A stretch of 64,000 nucleotides of DNA. Origin: Desulfarculaceae bacterium. GTDB lineage: Bacteria; Desulfobacterota; Desulfarculia; Desulfarculales; Desulfarculaceae. The notes below the pieces were generated by a model. It was given only the letters and a program-made list of their open reading frames with translations, was not told the DNA's origin and did not search any database. Made by a program: the position numbers and the translations under genes. This document shows, piece after piece, positions 8,208 to 17,530 of the stretch (position 1 is its first letter; each line of letters begins with the position of its first letter). The stretch is taken from NCBI GenBank assembly GCA_020444545.1, contig JAHLKT010000001.1, positions 372,001 to 436,000 of the forward strand. The letters run 5' to 3'.

Positions 8208-8981
8208 CTAGGCGGCGGCCAGCTCTATGCGGTCGCCGCCCATCTCCTTGGCGCGGTAAAGGGCCTGATCGGCCAGGCCCAAGAGCTCGTCCTCGCTGTT
8301 GACGCCCTGCTCGTTGCTCACCACCCCCACGCTGAGGTGCACCGACACCCGCCGGTTGTCCACCATCACCCCCGACTCGGCCATGGCCCGCCGGATGCGC
8401 TCGGCCAACAGCGCCGCGCTTTCCAGGCCGGTGAAGGGGGCCAGCACCAGGAACTCGTCGCCTCCGAAGCGCCCCAGCACGTCGCCCATGCGGATGGTGT
8501 CCTTGATCAGCCCGGCGCAGGCCAACAGGGCCCGGTCCCCGGCCAGGTGGCCCAGGCTGTCGTTTATCTCCTTAAAGGAGTCCAAGTCCATCAGGAGCAG
8601 GGACACGGGATAGCCGTGGCGGGCGGAAAGAGCCAGCTCCCGCCGGGTCATCTCCATGAAGTAGCGCCGATTGTAGGTCTGGGTCAGGTCGTCGGTGCGC
8701 GAGAGGCGCTCCACCTCGCTACAGGCCTGATTGAGCCGCAGCATGAGCTTGAAATTGCGCCGGGACAACAGGGGCGCGGCCACCAGGGGGGCCAGGGTGC
8801 TGGCCAGGGCGGCGGTGACGAGCCCGGCCGGGGAGAAGGACCTGATGGTCAGGATGAGGACCCCGGTGATCAGCCAGGACACCAGCAAGGCCACGCCGGT
8901 GACCAGGACCGTGGCCCGCGTCACGTCCTTGGGGCTCTCCAGAGCCAGTCTATTGTGTAGGGTGGTCCGGGGCTCGCGCAA
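8208..8981 (-). CDS. Membrane diguanylate cyclase (GGDEF), paralogue 2
   Basis: 257 residues, same architecture as the 5925-6701 protein: two closely spaced N-terminal transmembrane helices and a GGDEF domain with intact GRFGGDEF (~173) and an RMGD inhibitory site five residues upstream. The opening TDDLTQTYNRRYFMEMTRRELAL and the last ~50 residues are nearly the same as in paralogue 1, while the membrane part is more diverged. The start is TTG 8981 with AAAGGAA about five bases upstream. It is convergent with the 7682 membrane-protein gene, with the stop codons 7 nt apart. Confidence 0.92.
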   Translation of the reverse strand: MREPRTTLHNRLALESPKDVTRATVLVTGVALLVSWLITGVLILTIRSFSPAGLVTAALASTLAPLVAAPLLSRRNFKLMLRLNQACSEVERLSRTDDLTQTYNRRYFMEMTRRELALSARHGYPVSLLLMDLDSFKEINDSLGHLAGDRALLACAGLIKDTIRMGDVLGRFGGDEFLVLAPFTGLESAALLAERIRRAMAESGVMVDNRRVSVHLSVGVVSNEQGVNSEDELLGLADQALYRAKEMGGDRIELAAA

Positions 8982-9092
8982 AACGCTTCCTTTACCGCAG
9001 ACCGCCGGGGGGCGGCGTTATTGTTTTATTTATAGCATCTTACCCCGGCCCGCGGAAACCATACTTTCCCCCTGGCCGGGCTGCCCCCGGGC

Positions 9093-9121
9093 AAAAAAAG
9101 GGAGCCCCGAGCGGGGCTCCC
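9093..9121 (-). terminator. Rho-independent terminator of oadB
   Basis: GGGAGCCCC / GGGGCTCCC, 9-bp perfect stem with a 4-nt loop, followed on the minus strand by seven T. It lies 22 nt after the oadB stop. Confidence 0.9.
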
Positions 9122-9142
9122 CTGTTTGGCGGGCGATAGTGC

Positions 9143-10336
9143 CTAGAAGTTGATGAACAGGCCCAGGAAGTAACCTCCGGCCACGGCCGAGCCGATGACG
9201 CCGGCCACGTTGGGGCCCATGGCGTGCATCAGCAGGAAGTTCTTCTTGTTGTTCTTCTGGCCCAGGTGGTGCACGATGCGCGCGCTCATGGGAACCGCGC
9301 TGACGCCGGCCGCGCCCAGCATGGGGTTGAAGGGCTCCTTGCTAAACTTCGACATGATCTTGCCGAAGATCACCCCGGCCCCGGTGCCCACGCAGAAGGC
9401 GGCCAGACCCAGGAAGAGCACCAAGAGGGTGCGCGGGTCCATCACCCGGTCGGCGGGCATGGAGGCGCCGATGCCCAGCATCAGCAGGATGGTGATGATG
9501 TTGATCAGCTCGTTCTGGGCGGTGTTGCTCAGGCGCTCGACCACCCCGGACTCGCGGAACAGGTTGCCCAACAGCAGGAAGCCCACCAGCGGGGCGCTCT
9601 TGGGGATGATCAAGACGATCAGCAGCATGGCCACGATGGGGAACAGGATGCGTTCCGCCCGGCTCACCGGCCGCAGCATGGGCTTCATGTAGGTGGAGCG
9701 TTCGGCCTTGGAGGTCAAGAGCTTGATGATGGGCGGCTGGATGATGGCCACCATGGCCATGTAGGAATAGGCCGCCGTGGCGGTGATGCCCATGATGTCC
9801 GGGGCCAGCAGGCCGGTGGTGTAGATGGTGGTTGGGCCGTCCGCCCCGCCGATGATGCCGATGGAGCAGGCCTCCTTGAGCGAGAAGCCCCAGTCAGGCC
9901 AAATGAGCCCCACGGCCAGGGCGCCCAGGAAGCTTGAGTAGATGCCCACCTGGGCCGCCGCGCCCAAGAGGAAGGCCCGGGGGTTGGCGATGAGCGGGCT
10001 GAAGTCGGTGAGCGCCCCGATGCCGAAGAAGATGAACTGGGGCAATATGGTCCAGGTGTAAAGGCCGTACTTAAGGATGATGCCCAGCACTCCGGCCATG
10101 CCCGGCTGCATTCCCGGCTCGGGCTGGCTGGTCAGGCCGGTGAGCGGCAGGTTGGCCAGGATCATGCCCGCGCCGATGGGCAGCAGCTCGTAAGGCTCCC
10201 ATTCCTTGACAATGGCCAGGGTGATGAATCCCAAGCCCACCAGAATCATGACGATGTGGGGCAGGTCGAGATTGCCGAAGCCGACCTGGACGCCCATGAT
10301 CTTGAGAACACCTTCGTGATAGGCGATCCAGCTCAT
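9143..10336 (-). CDS. oadB: Sodium-translocating decarboxylase, beta subunit
   Basis: Integral membrane subunit that couples decarboxylation of a carboxybiotin-bound substrate to Na+ export. The 397-residue length and sequence fit the OadB/GcdB/MmdB family: multiple transmembrane helices, the ion-site motif IGIIGGADGPT carrying the essential Asp, GASMPADRV, and the C-terminal block SARIVHHLGQKNNKKNFLLMHAMGPNVAGVIGSA, which I cite only as its parts MSARIVHH and HAMGPNVAGVIGS. The substrate (oxaloacetate, methylmalonyl-CoA or glutaconyl-CoA) cannot be told from the beta subunit. It overlaps the gamma subunit gene by 4 nt (ATGA). No alpha or biotin carrier gene is adjacent. Confidence 0.93.
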   Translation of the reverse strand: MSWIAYHEGVLKIMGVQVGFGNLDLPHIVMILVGLGFITLAIVKEWEPYELLPIGAGMILANLPLTGLTSQPEPGMQPGMAGVLGIILKYGLYTWTILPQFIFFGIGALTDFSPLIANPRAFLLGAAAQVGIYSSFLGALAVGLIWPDWGFSLKEACSIGIIGGADGPTTIYTTGLLAPDIMGITATAAYSYMAMVAIIQPPIIKLLTSKAERSTYMKPMLRPVSRAERILFPIVAMLLIVLIIPKSAPLVGFLLLGNLFRESGVVERLSNTAQNELINIITILLMLGIGASMPADRVMDPRTLLVLFLGLAAFCVGTGAGVIFGKIMSKFSKEPFNPMLGAAGVSAVPMSARIVHHLGQKNNKKNFLLMHAMGPNVAGVIGSAVAGGYFLGLFINF

Positions 10337-10509
10337 GCCGCCGCCTCCTTGGCCTTGGCCGCGGCCTTTTTCCTGGCCTCGCGGGCCATGAAGAACTTGC
10401 CCATTAGCGTGGTGGCCACGGCCAGCAGCGACATGATAAGGAACACCACCAGAACCCCGCCTCCCACGATGCGGAAGGCCTGGCCCCAGTCGATTGGAAC
10501 AGGTTGCAT
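10333..10509 (-). CDS. oadG: Sodium-translocating decarboxylase, small gamma subunit (OadG family)
   Basis: A 58-residue protein: a short N-terminus MQPVPIDWGQAFRIVGGG, one transmembrane helix (~17-38, VLVVFLIMSLLAVATTLMG), then a Lys/Ala-rich cytoplasmic tail. This is the layout of OadG/MmdD subunits that anchor the carboxyltransferase and biotin carrier to the beta subunit. The stop TGA overlaps the oadB start. AGGGAGA and AGGAA precede the ATG. The call rests on size, topology and position rather than on strong sequence motifs. Confidence 0.82.
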   Translation of the reverse strand: MQPVPIDWGQAFRIVGGGVLVVFLIMSLLAVATTLMGKFFMAREARKKAAAKAKEAAA

Positions 10510-10666
10510 TTTCCTAACTCTCCCTAAGACGATGCACGGTGGGCGTCTCGCCCAGGCGCCCGCGGTCCCCGCCGCGTCTTTCCGGTCGGGGCCCGATCGA
10601 ATTTTGAATATATGAGCGTGTCAGGCGGGTGTCAAGTAAAGGTTAGACCTTCGGGCAGGGCGCTTA

Positions 10667-12475
<1,809 letters not shown>

Positions 12476-12677
12476 GGTATTCCTCAATTGCTTAGGGTGT
12501 TCTCTGCCAGGGTGAGAATATCCTCCCTGGGTTGATTCGTCAAATGCCACAGCCCCTTGCCCGGGGAGGTACGTGAGGCGCTCCCCCGTAGGCCCCATTT
12601 AGCCTGGCTAACAACGCTCTTGCTTTTTGAGTTTAATTAATTATAGATTTTGATTACACCTAACAGGGAGAAGAGGC

Positions 12678-13064
12678 ATGCCCACCCATTTTGCCCCCCT
12701 GCCCGGCCAGGCCGCCCCGGCCCCCCCGGCCAAGGCCAAGGCCGCGCCGACTCACTTGCAAACCGCCCTCCTGGTCGACGAGAGCGGCTATCTTTCCAAC
12801 CACAGCCGCGACGTTCTGAAGTTCCTGGGCTACAGCCCGGGCCTGGTGCCGCCGCGCCTGAACCTGCTCAGCCACGTGGCCCACTGGGACCGCTACCGCG
12901 CCTCGCGGGACATGGCCCAAAGCATGACCAGCGGCCGGGAACACCGGGCGGTCTACACCTTCATCCTGGCCGACGGGAGCTCCTTCGCGGCCAGCATGGT
13001 CTGCGCGCCCTGCCATTGCTCCGGCCGCCCGGCCGGGCTCAAGGTTTCCTTGAGCCGCTGCTGA
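12678..13064 (+). CDS. Small stand-alone PAS-like domain protein
   Basis: 128 residues. A low-complexity Ala/Pro/Lys N-terminus (~1-25) precedes a single domain with PAS-like features: TALLVDESGYLSNHSRDVLKFLGYSP (hydrophobic strand, VD-x-G turn, helix), a basic middle helix region, then YTFILADGSSFAASM, the usual beta strands. The C-terminal part carries CAPCHC, an unusual cysteine cluster, and ends in Cys. No output domain is present. The SD GGGAGAAGAGG lies just upstream of the ATG and an AT-rich promoter-like stretch lies at ~12632-12655. The PAS assignment is by pattern, moderately sure; the role is unknown. Confidence 0.6.
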   Translation: MPTHFAPLPGQAAPAPPAKAKAAPTHLQTALLVDESGYLSNHSRDVLKFLGYSPGLVPPRLNLLSHVAHWDRYRASRDMAQSMTSGREHRAVYTFILADGSSFAASMVCAPCHCSGRPAGLKVSLSRC

Positions 13065-13094
13065 GCCCGTCCCTCAGGCTCGCCCCGGTTGGGC

Positions 13095-13132
13095 CTCGCC
13101 TTTATCCGGCGGGCCGCCGAGGCGAGCTTTTT
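13095..13132 (+). terminator. Rho-independent terminator of the PAS gene
   Basis: CTCGCC (13095-13100) pairs with GGCGAG (13121-13126), with a nested CGGCG / CGCCG stem, followed by CTTTTT. An alternative 7-bp pairing uses GCTCGCC at 13078-13084. Confidence 0.6.
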
Positions 13133-13266
13133 GGCCGGCCCAGACATCGATCACCAAAAGTGATGCCAACGAGCATTATAAATAATTAGTAATAATGATA
13201 TCGCCTCGTTAGCCTTCTTGCCAGGTTGGACCGCAATGCCGCGGCCGGCACTGAAAGGGGGCTCCC

Positions 13267-13452
13267 ATGCACCACCTACCCAGCGACGCTTCCCTGCTTT
13301 TCGTGCTGCTTCTGCCCGTGGGGCTCATGGCCCTGGGCCTGGCCGCCCTGCTGGCCGGCGGGGCCGTCATACTGGCCCGCAGGCTGAGGTCATGGGCCCG
13401 CGCCAGGCGCGCCCGAGCCGCCGCCCGAGGCCCCGCCTTGCAAGGACCCTAA
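13267..13452 (+). CDS. Small single-pass membrane protein (61 residues)
   Basis: A short polar N-terminus, one long hydrophobic helix (~9-38, LLFVLLLPVGLMALGLAALL...), and an Arg/Ala-rich tail (RRLRSWARARRARAAARG), giving an N-out/C-in orientation by the positive-inside rule. AAAGGGGG lies six bases before the ATG. A longer frame in another phase (13218-13484) covers the same DNA but is Arg/Pro-rich and featureless. No family recognised. The function is unknown, and the gene itself is only moderately supported. Confidence 0.5.
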   Translation: MHHLPSDASLLFVLLLPVGLMALGLAALLAGGAVILARRLRSWARARRARAAARGPALQGP

Positions 13453-13528
13453 GCTTATGTTATTTTAATTACAGAGTTATTTGATCGAGACCCAAACCGC
13501 CAAGGCAAAGTTAGTAGTTTATAAGCCA

Positions 13529-13577
13529 ACTCCGCGCTTTCCGGCCATAGACCAGGAAAGGCGGAGTTTCGTTTTTT
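13529..13577 (+). terminator. Strong terminator or attenuator in the asnB leader
   Basis: ACTCCGC plus CTTTCC pair with GGAAAG plus GCGGAGT (13 bp, one bulged G, 12-nt loop), followed by TTCGTTTTTT. It ends about 54 nt before the asnB start. It may end the small membrane gene transcript, or act as an attenuator if the asnB promoter lies in the AT-rich stretch at ~13455-13485. Confidence 0.85.
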
Positions 13578-13630
13578 CATGAGGCCATCCCGGGGCGGCG
13601 GGAGGGCCGCAAACAAGGAGAAGATCAATC

Positions 13631-15280
13631 ATGTGCACCATCTGTGGGCATTTCGTGCAAGGTGGCCGGATTTGTTCCAGCGACATCTTTGACATGCTCA
13701 AGAAGATGGACCATCGCGGCCCCGACACCCATGGGGTCTATCTGGACAACCAGGTCATTCGCACCCGCAGCGTGGACGAGCTTCAAGACGAGCTGCGAGG
13801 CGAAAGCCACATCGCCCTGGGCCATTCCCGGCTGAGCATCGTGGGCCGGGAGCAATCCACCCAGCCCTACACCTCTTGCGACGGCAAGCTGGCCCTGATC
13901 CACAATGGCGAGATCTACAATTATCAAAAGCTCTCCACCCTGCTCTTCCAAGAGCACGACATCGAGACCACCAGCGACTCCGAGGTGATCGTGCACCTGC
14001 TGGAGGAGGCCTATCAGGGCGACCTGCTGGACGCGGTGCAAAAGGTCTGCGGCCTTTTGGACGGCATGTACGCCCTGGCGGTCACCGACGGCCGCACCGT
14101 GGTGGTGGCTCGCGACCCCATCGGTAAAAAGCCCCTGTACTTCATCCAGAACGGGCCGGTGGTCTACTTCGCCTCCGAGAAAAAGGCCCTGTGGAACGGG
14201 ACCGACGAGCCCATCCGCATCAACCCCGGCGAGATGCTCTACATCGACGACACCAAGACCGAGCTCTGCGAGGGCTACCGCCTGGAGCTGCCCCAGATCG
14301 ACATCGTGGACTTCCGCGAGGCGGTGGAAACCTACAAGGAGGCCCTGACCACGGCGGTTAACAAGCGCCTCACCGGGCTCACCGAGTCCACCCTGGGGGT
14401 GATCTTCTCCGGGGGCATCGACAGCGTGCTGGTGGCAAATCTCTTGATGCGCGAGGGCAAGAACATCGTGTGCTACTGCACCGGCACCGCCGACAGCGCC
14501 GACGTGCAGGCGGCCGAGGCCGTGGCCCAGGACCTGGGCCTGGTCTTGAAGACCTCGATCATCGACGAGGCCATGGTGGAAGAGCTCTTGCCCGAGGTGA
14601 TCACCAACGTGGAGGAGAGCGGCCTGTTGCAGGTGGAGGTGGCCATTCCCATGTATTTGGCCGCCAAGCTGGCCGCGGCCGACGGCATCCGGGTGATGTT
14701 CACCGGCCAGGCGGCGGACGAGATCTTCGCGGGCTATCCCTGGTACAACGACGTCTTGGCCGAGCACGGCTATCTGCGCCTGCACGAGAAGCTCTGGGAA
14801 GACCTGGGCATGCTCTACACCGACACCCTGGAGCGCGAGGACAAGCTGACCATGGCCCACAGCATCGAGCTACGGGCCCCCTACCTGGACCGCGACGTGA
14901 TCCTGACCGCAATGCGCATCTCGCCGCGTCTGAAGCTGGAGGGCCCGGAGGACGACCTGCGCAAGCGGGTGCACCGCCAGGCGGCGGCCGAGCTGGGGGT
15001 GCCGCCCTATCTGGCCTTCCGCACCAAGGACCCGGCCCAGTCCGGCTCGGGCATCCACCAGATCATCCAAAACATCGCGGCGGCCAAGGGCGGCGCGGTG
15101 CAGCAGGAGGTGGTGGATAAGAACATCCGGCGCGACAAGGGCAGCCTCTACCGCTACGGCGACGAGGAGTACGGCCGCGACCTGGCCCGCTTCTATCTGC
15201 AAAAGATCGAGGACGACATCCGCCAGCGCTTCATCCCGCCCTTTTTGGAATGCGAGGCCTCGGCCGCCCCGGCGGCCTAG
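13631..15280 (+). CDS. asnB: Glutamine-hydrolysing asparagine synthase family protein
   Basis: Converts Asp (or a related carboxylate) to the amide using glutamine nitrogen and ATP in the cytoplasm. 549 residues: an N-terminal class II glutaminase with the nucleophile Cys2 directly after the start Met, MDHRGPD, HSRLSI and HNGEIYN; a C-terminal synthetase with the PP-loop SGGIDS (S260-S265) and TGQAADEIFAGYPWY. SD AAGGAGA eight bases before the ATG. It is followed after 18 nt by a nitrilase-family gene, probably co-transcribed. The leader has a strong intrinsic terminator. It could also amidate a substrate other than Asp; the partner gene hints at this but does not prove it. Confidence 0.93.
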   Translation: MCTICGHFVQGGRICSSDIFDMLKKMDHRGPDTHGVYLDNQVIRTRSVDELQDELRGESHIALGHSRLSIVGREQSTQPYTSCDGKLALIHNGEIYNYQKLSTLLFQEHDIETTSDSEVIVHLLEEAYQGDLLDAVQKVCGLLDGMYALAVTDGRTVVVARDPIGKKPLYFIQNGPVVYFASEKKALWNGTDEPIRINPGEMLYIDDTKTELCEGYRLELPQIDIVDFREAVETYKEALTTAVNKRLTGLTESTLGVIFSGGIDSVLVANLLMREGKNIVCYCTGTADSADVQAAEAVAQDLGLVLKTSIIDEAMVEELLPEVITNVEESGLLQVEVAIPMYLAAKLAAADGIRVMFTGQAADEIFAGYPWYNDVLAEHGYLRLHEKLWEDLGMLYTDTLEREDKLTMAHSIELRAPYLDRDVILTAMRISPRLKLEGPEDDLRKRVHRQAAAELGVPPYLAFRTKDPAQSGSGIHQIIQNIAAAKGGAVQQEVVDKNIRRDKGSLYRYGDEEYGRDLARFYLQKIEDDIRQRFIPPFLECEASAAPAA

Positions 15281-15298
15281 GCAAAGGCTGGAGGCAAT

Positions 15299-16123
15299 AT
15301 GAAGATCACCCTGGCCCAGATAAACTTCGCGCCCGAGGACCTGGAGGGGCATCTGGACCGGCTCATGGAGATCATCAGCGAGCATCGCGACAGCGACCTG
15401 ATCGTCTTCCCCGAGCTGATCTTGCAAGGCCATCCCTCGGACGTGAAGCCCGAGGGCTTCCTTTACCGCCAGGCCAAGTGCCATCTGCACGACGCCTCGC
15501 GCCAGATCCGCGAGCACGTGAAGCGTTGCGGAACCCGGGTGGTTTTGGGCGAGCTCCAGCGCGAGGGCGACAACTACCGCAACCTGGCCACCTACGTGGA
15601 CGCCCACGGGGCCAAGAGCTACGCCAAGAGCCACGTGCACTGGACCGAGAGCTTCGTGCCCGGCAACAAGCTCAAGGTGTTCAGCACCCCCCTGGGCCGT
15701 TTGGGGCTCAACATCTGCTACGACTCGGCCTTCAGCGAGGTATGGCGGGTGTTGGCCCTGAACGGGGCCCGCCTGGTGGTGAACATCTCGGCGGTGCCGG
15801 CCCACTTCCCGGTGGAGTACATGCGCCGCCGGATGCGGGGCGCGGCGGCCTTCAACCAGTACTTCGTGGTTTACGCGAACCGCCCCGGCCCGGTGTTCGC
15901 CGGGGGCAGCGCGGCCTACGACCCCCATGGCGACGAGCTGTTGTCCTTGGGCGGCGGCGAGGAGATCACCTCGCTGGAGATCGACCTGGACCAGGCCGAG
16001 GCCTGGCGCGAGGAAGAGTTGCTCTTTCCCAACCGGCGGCCCCTGCTCTACCGCCGGGTGGCCAGCCGCAACAAGGAAGTGCCCGCCCCCCGCCGAAAAG
16101 CCAAGCTCCGCGCGGTCAGTTAG
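15299..16123 (+). CDS. Carbon-nitrogen hydrolase (nitrilase superfamily amidase)
   Basis: 274 residues with the complete nitrilase-superfamily catalytic triad in order: E39 in VFPEL, K110 in SYAKSH, C140 in NICYDSAF. Such enzymes hydrolyse or transfer amides, nitriles or carbamoyl groups. GGAGG sits five bases before the ATG. Directly downstream of asnB in the same orientation, so the pair may make and process one amide compound, or the amidase may supply ammonia to the synthase. The substrate is not identifiable. The basic C-terminal tail (~250-274) is extra relative to the core fold. Confidence 0.9.
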   Translation: MKITLAQINFAPEDLEGHLDRLMEIISEHRDSDLIVFPELILQGHPSDVKPEGFLYRQAKCHLHDASRQIREHVKRCGTRVVLGELQREGDNYRNLATYVDAHGAKSYAKSHVHWTESFVPGNKLKVFSTPLGRLGLNICYDSAFSEVWRVLALNGARLVVNISAVPAHFPVEYMRRRMRGAAAFNQYFVVYANRPGPVFAGGSAAYDPHGDELLSLGGGEEITSLEIDLDQAEAWREEELLFPNRRPLLYRRVASRNKEVPAPRRKAKLRAVS

Positions 16124-16768
16124 CTAGGGAGCGGGCGACAGGGAGATGTCCCCGTACCAGGCCTTGGCGCTGGTGCCGGTGTTGTCGCTGTCGGTCATTA
16201 GGGCCACCGCGCCCAGGGCGGGCGGGTCCTCGCCGTAGAGGCGGCGGTAGTCGGCCAGCACATCGCGGCGATGGCTGACCCACTGGCCCGCCTTGGCCTC
16301 GCCGCTGTCCACGGCCAGCATCATCACCGCCTTGCCGGCGAAGGCGTTGGGCCAGGCCTTGCCCACGGGCAAACGGTTGGCCCACACGTAGGTGATGGCC
16401 CGCGTGTTCCAGAAAAAGAAGGAAGGGAACACCAGGTAGACCCGGGCCGCGAAGTCGTCGCCTTCTTTGGTCAGGCCGTCGCCCCCCGCCACGGTGCGCT
16501 CGATCTTCCAGGACCAGCTAAGGATGGGCCGGTCCTTGAGCTCCAAGTCCACCTTTTTAACCAGGCCCGAGGCAGTGCCTTGGCTGGCGGCCTGTAGCAC
16601 CTTGCGGCCGTCCTGGTCCACGATGGCGTAGGCGGTGCGTCCCTTGAACTCCTCGGGCTCCCAGCCGCTCAGATCGCCCGCGCTGAACTCGCCCACAATG
16701 AGCGGGGCCAGCCCGGCGGCCAGCAGCAGACCCGCCAGGGCCAGCAGGGCCAGGCCCGGAAGGCGCAT
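16124..16768 (-). CDS. DUF3047 domain protein, exported
   Basis: 214 residues. An N-terminal hydrophobic signal (~3-24, LALLALAGLLLAAGLAPLIV) precedes a DUF3047 domain with its recognisable blocks LSWSWKIERT, DDFAARVYLVF, FFWNTRAITYVWANRLP, and the closing ALMTDSDNTGTSAKAWYGDI. It is predicted to be periplasmic, with a jelly-roll-like fold; the biochemical role of the family is unknown. The start ATG 16768 overlaps the stop of the upstream small Cys-rich gene (TGATG), so the two are translationally coupled. It converges on the nitrilase gene with no gap. Confidence 0.88.
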   Translation of the reverse strand: MRLPGLALLALAGLLLAAGLAPLIVGEFSAGDLSGWEPEEFKGRTAYAIVDQDGRKVLQAASQGTASGLVKKVDLELKDRPILSWSWKIERTVAGGDGLTKEGDDFAARVYLVFPSFFFWNTRAITYVWANRLPVGKAWPNAFAGKAVMMLAVDSGEAKAGQWVSHRRDVLADYRRLYGEDPPALGAVALMTDSDNTGTSAKAWYGDISLSPAP

Positions 16769-16974
16769 CAGGCCGATTCCCGGCGGGGACGGCTCTGCAC
16801 GGTGAGGCCGGTGCAGGTGCAGTGGATCAGCGAGCCCTCCCAGGGCCCGCCCGGAGCCACCGCCCGGCGCATGGCCAACCAGCCGGGGCAGCCCCGGCAG
16901 AACATGCCGCGCGGCCCCATGCAGGGAGGCGTGGCGCCCTTGCGCACTATCTGCAAGCTGTCGTTTTTTTCCAT
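16768..16974 (-). CDS. Small cysteine-rich protein coupled to DUF3047
   Basis: 68 residues, no recognised family. Five Cys, with CRGC and HCTC forming a C-x2-C and C-x-C pair on either side of a basic/Gly-Pro middle; this could be a zinc or Fe-S knuckle. Reality is supported by the TGATG stop-start overlap with the DUF3047 gene and by the Cys pattern; only a weak SD (GTAGG) precedes the ATG. There is no signal peptide, so it is predicted cytoplasmic while its partner is exported. Confidence 0.6.
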   Translation of the reverse strand: MEKNDSLQIVRKGATPPCMGPRGMFCRGCPGWLAMRRAVAPGGPWEGSLIHCTCTGLTVQSRPRRESA

Positions 16975-17016
16975 GCCTACAATTCTAACCGGGTCTCCGG
17001 GCTCTGGCGAGGGGGC

Positions 17017-17523
17017 TCAGGGCGCGGCGTGGCGGATGAGCGCCACTAGGTGAAGATGGCCGTGATCAAAAGGCACGCTGAGGGACCATCCCTGCTTGGG
17101 GCTGGTGACCACCGCGCCCATGCCCGGCGGCCGCGCCGCCCCGGCCAGGGCCTGGCCCAGCACTTCCTTGAGCGCCTCGGCCGGGTAGACCCCGCCGCTG
17201 GCCGTGGCCACCAGCCGGCCCACCTCGGGCCGCTCCACCAGGGCCCGGTCGCTGCGCGCGCTCTGGCCGCCGCCCGGCTCGTTGGCCTTGATCAGCAGCA
17301 CCGGGCCGCCGGGTTTCTTGCTCCGGTCGGGCAGGGCCGCCCACAGCTTCAGGCCATCCACGCTTTTGACGAAGTTGCGGGCCGGGGGGTTGTTGCCGGC
17401 CTGGCCCTCGATGAAGCCCAGCTCCTCCAGCAAGGCGGGCAAGCCCTCCCCTTCCGCCCCGCCGGAGCAGGCGGCCAAGAGGACCAGGGCCAGGAGCAGC
17501 CAGGCCAGGGCGAAGCGAGACAT
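17017..17523 (-). CDS. Predicted lipoprotein, last gene of the DUF169 operon
   Basis: 168 residues. A signal peptide MSRFALAWLLLALVLLAAC ends in the lipobox LAAC, so Cys19 would be lipidated and the protein held at the membrane facing the periplasm. The remainder is soluble, of unrecognised family, with no further Cys. It starts 7 nt after the DUF169-CoaE stop in the same direction, which makes it the distal gene of that operon, an odd location for an envelope protein among predicted cytoplasmic enzymes. Confidence 0.75.
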   Translation of the reverse strand: MSRFALAWLLLALVLLAACSGGAEGEGLPALLEELGFIEGQAGNNPPARNFVKSVDGLKLWAALPDRSKKPGGPVLLIKANEPGGGQSARSDRALVERPEVGRLVATASGGVYPAEALKEVLGQALAGAARPPGMGAVVTSPKQGWSLSVPFDHGHLHLVALIRHAAP

Positions 17524-17530
17524 GGGCGCG

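Noticed and set aside
13218-13484. 88-codon frame overlapping the small membrane protein gene
   Set aside because: Pro/Arg-rich without features, and poorer SD than the 61-codon frame at 13267.
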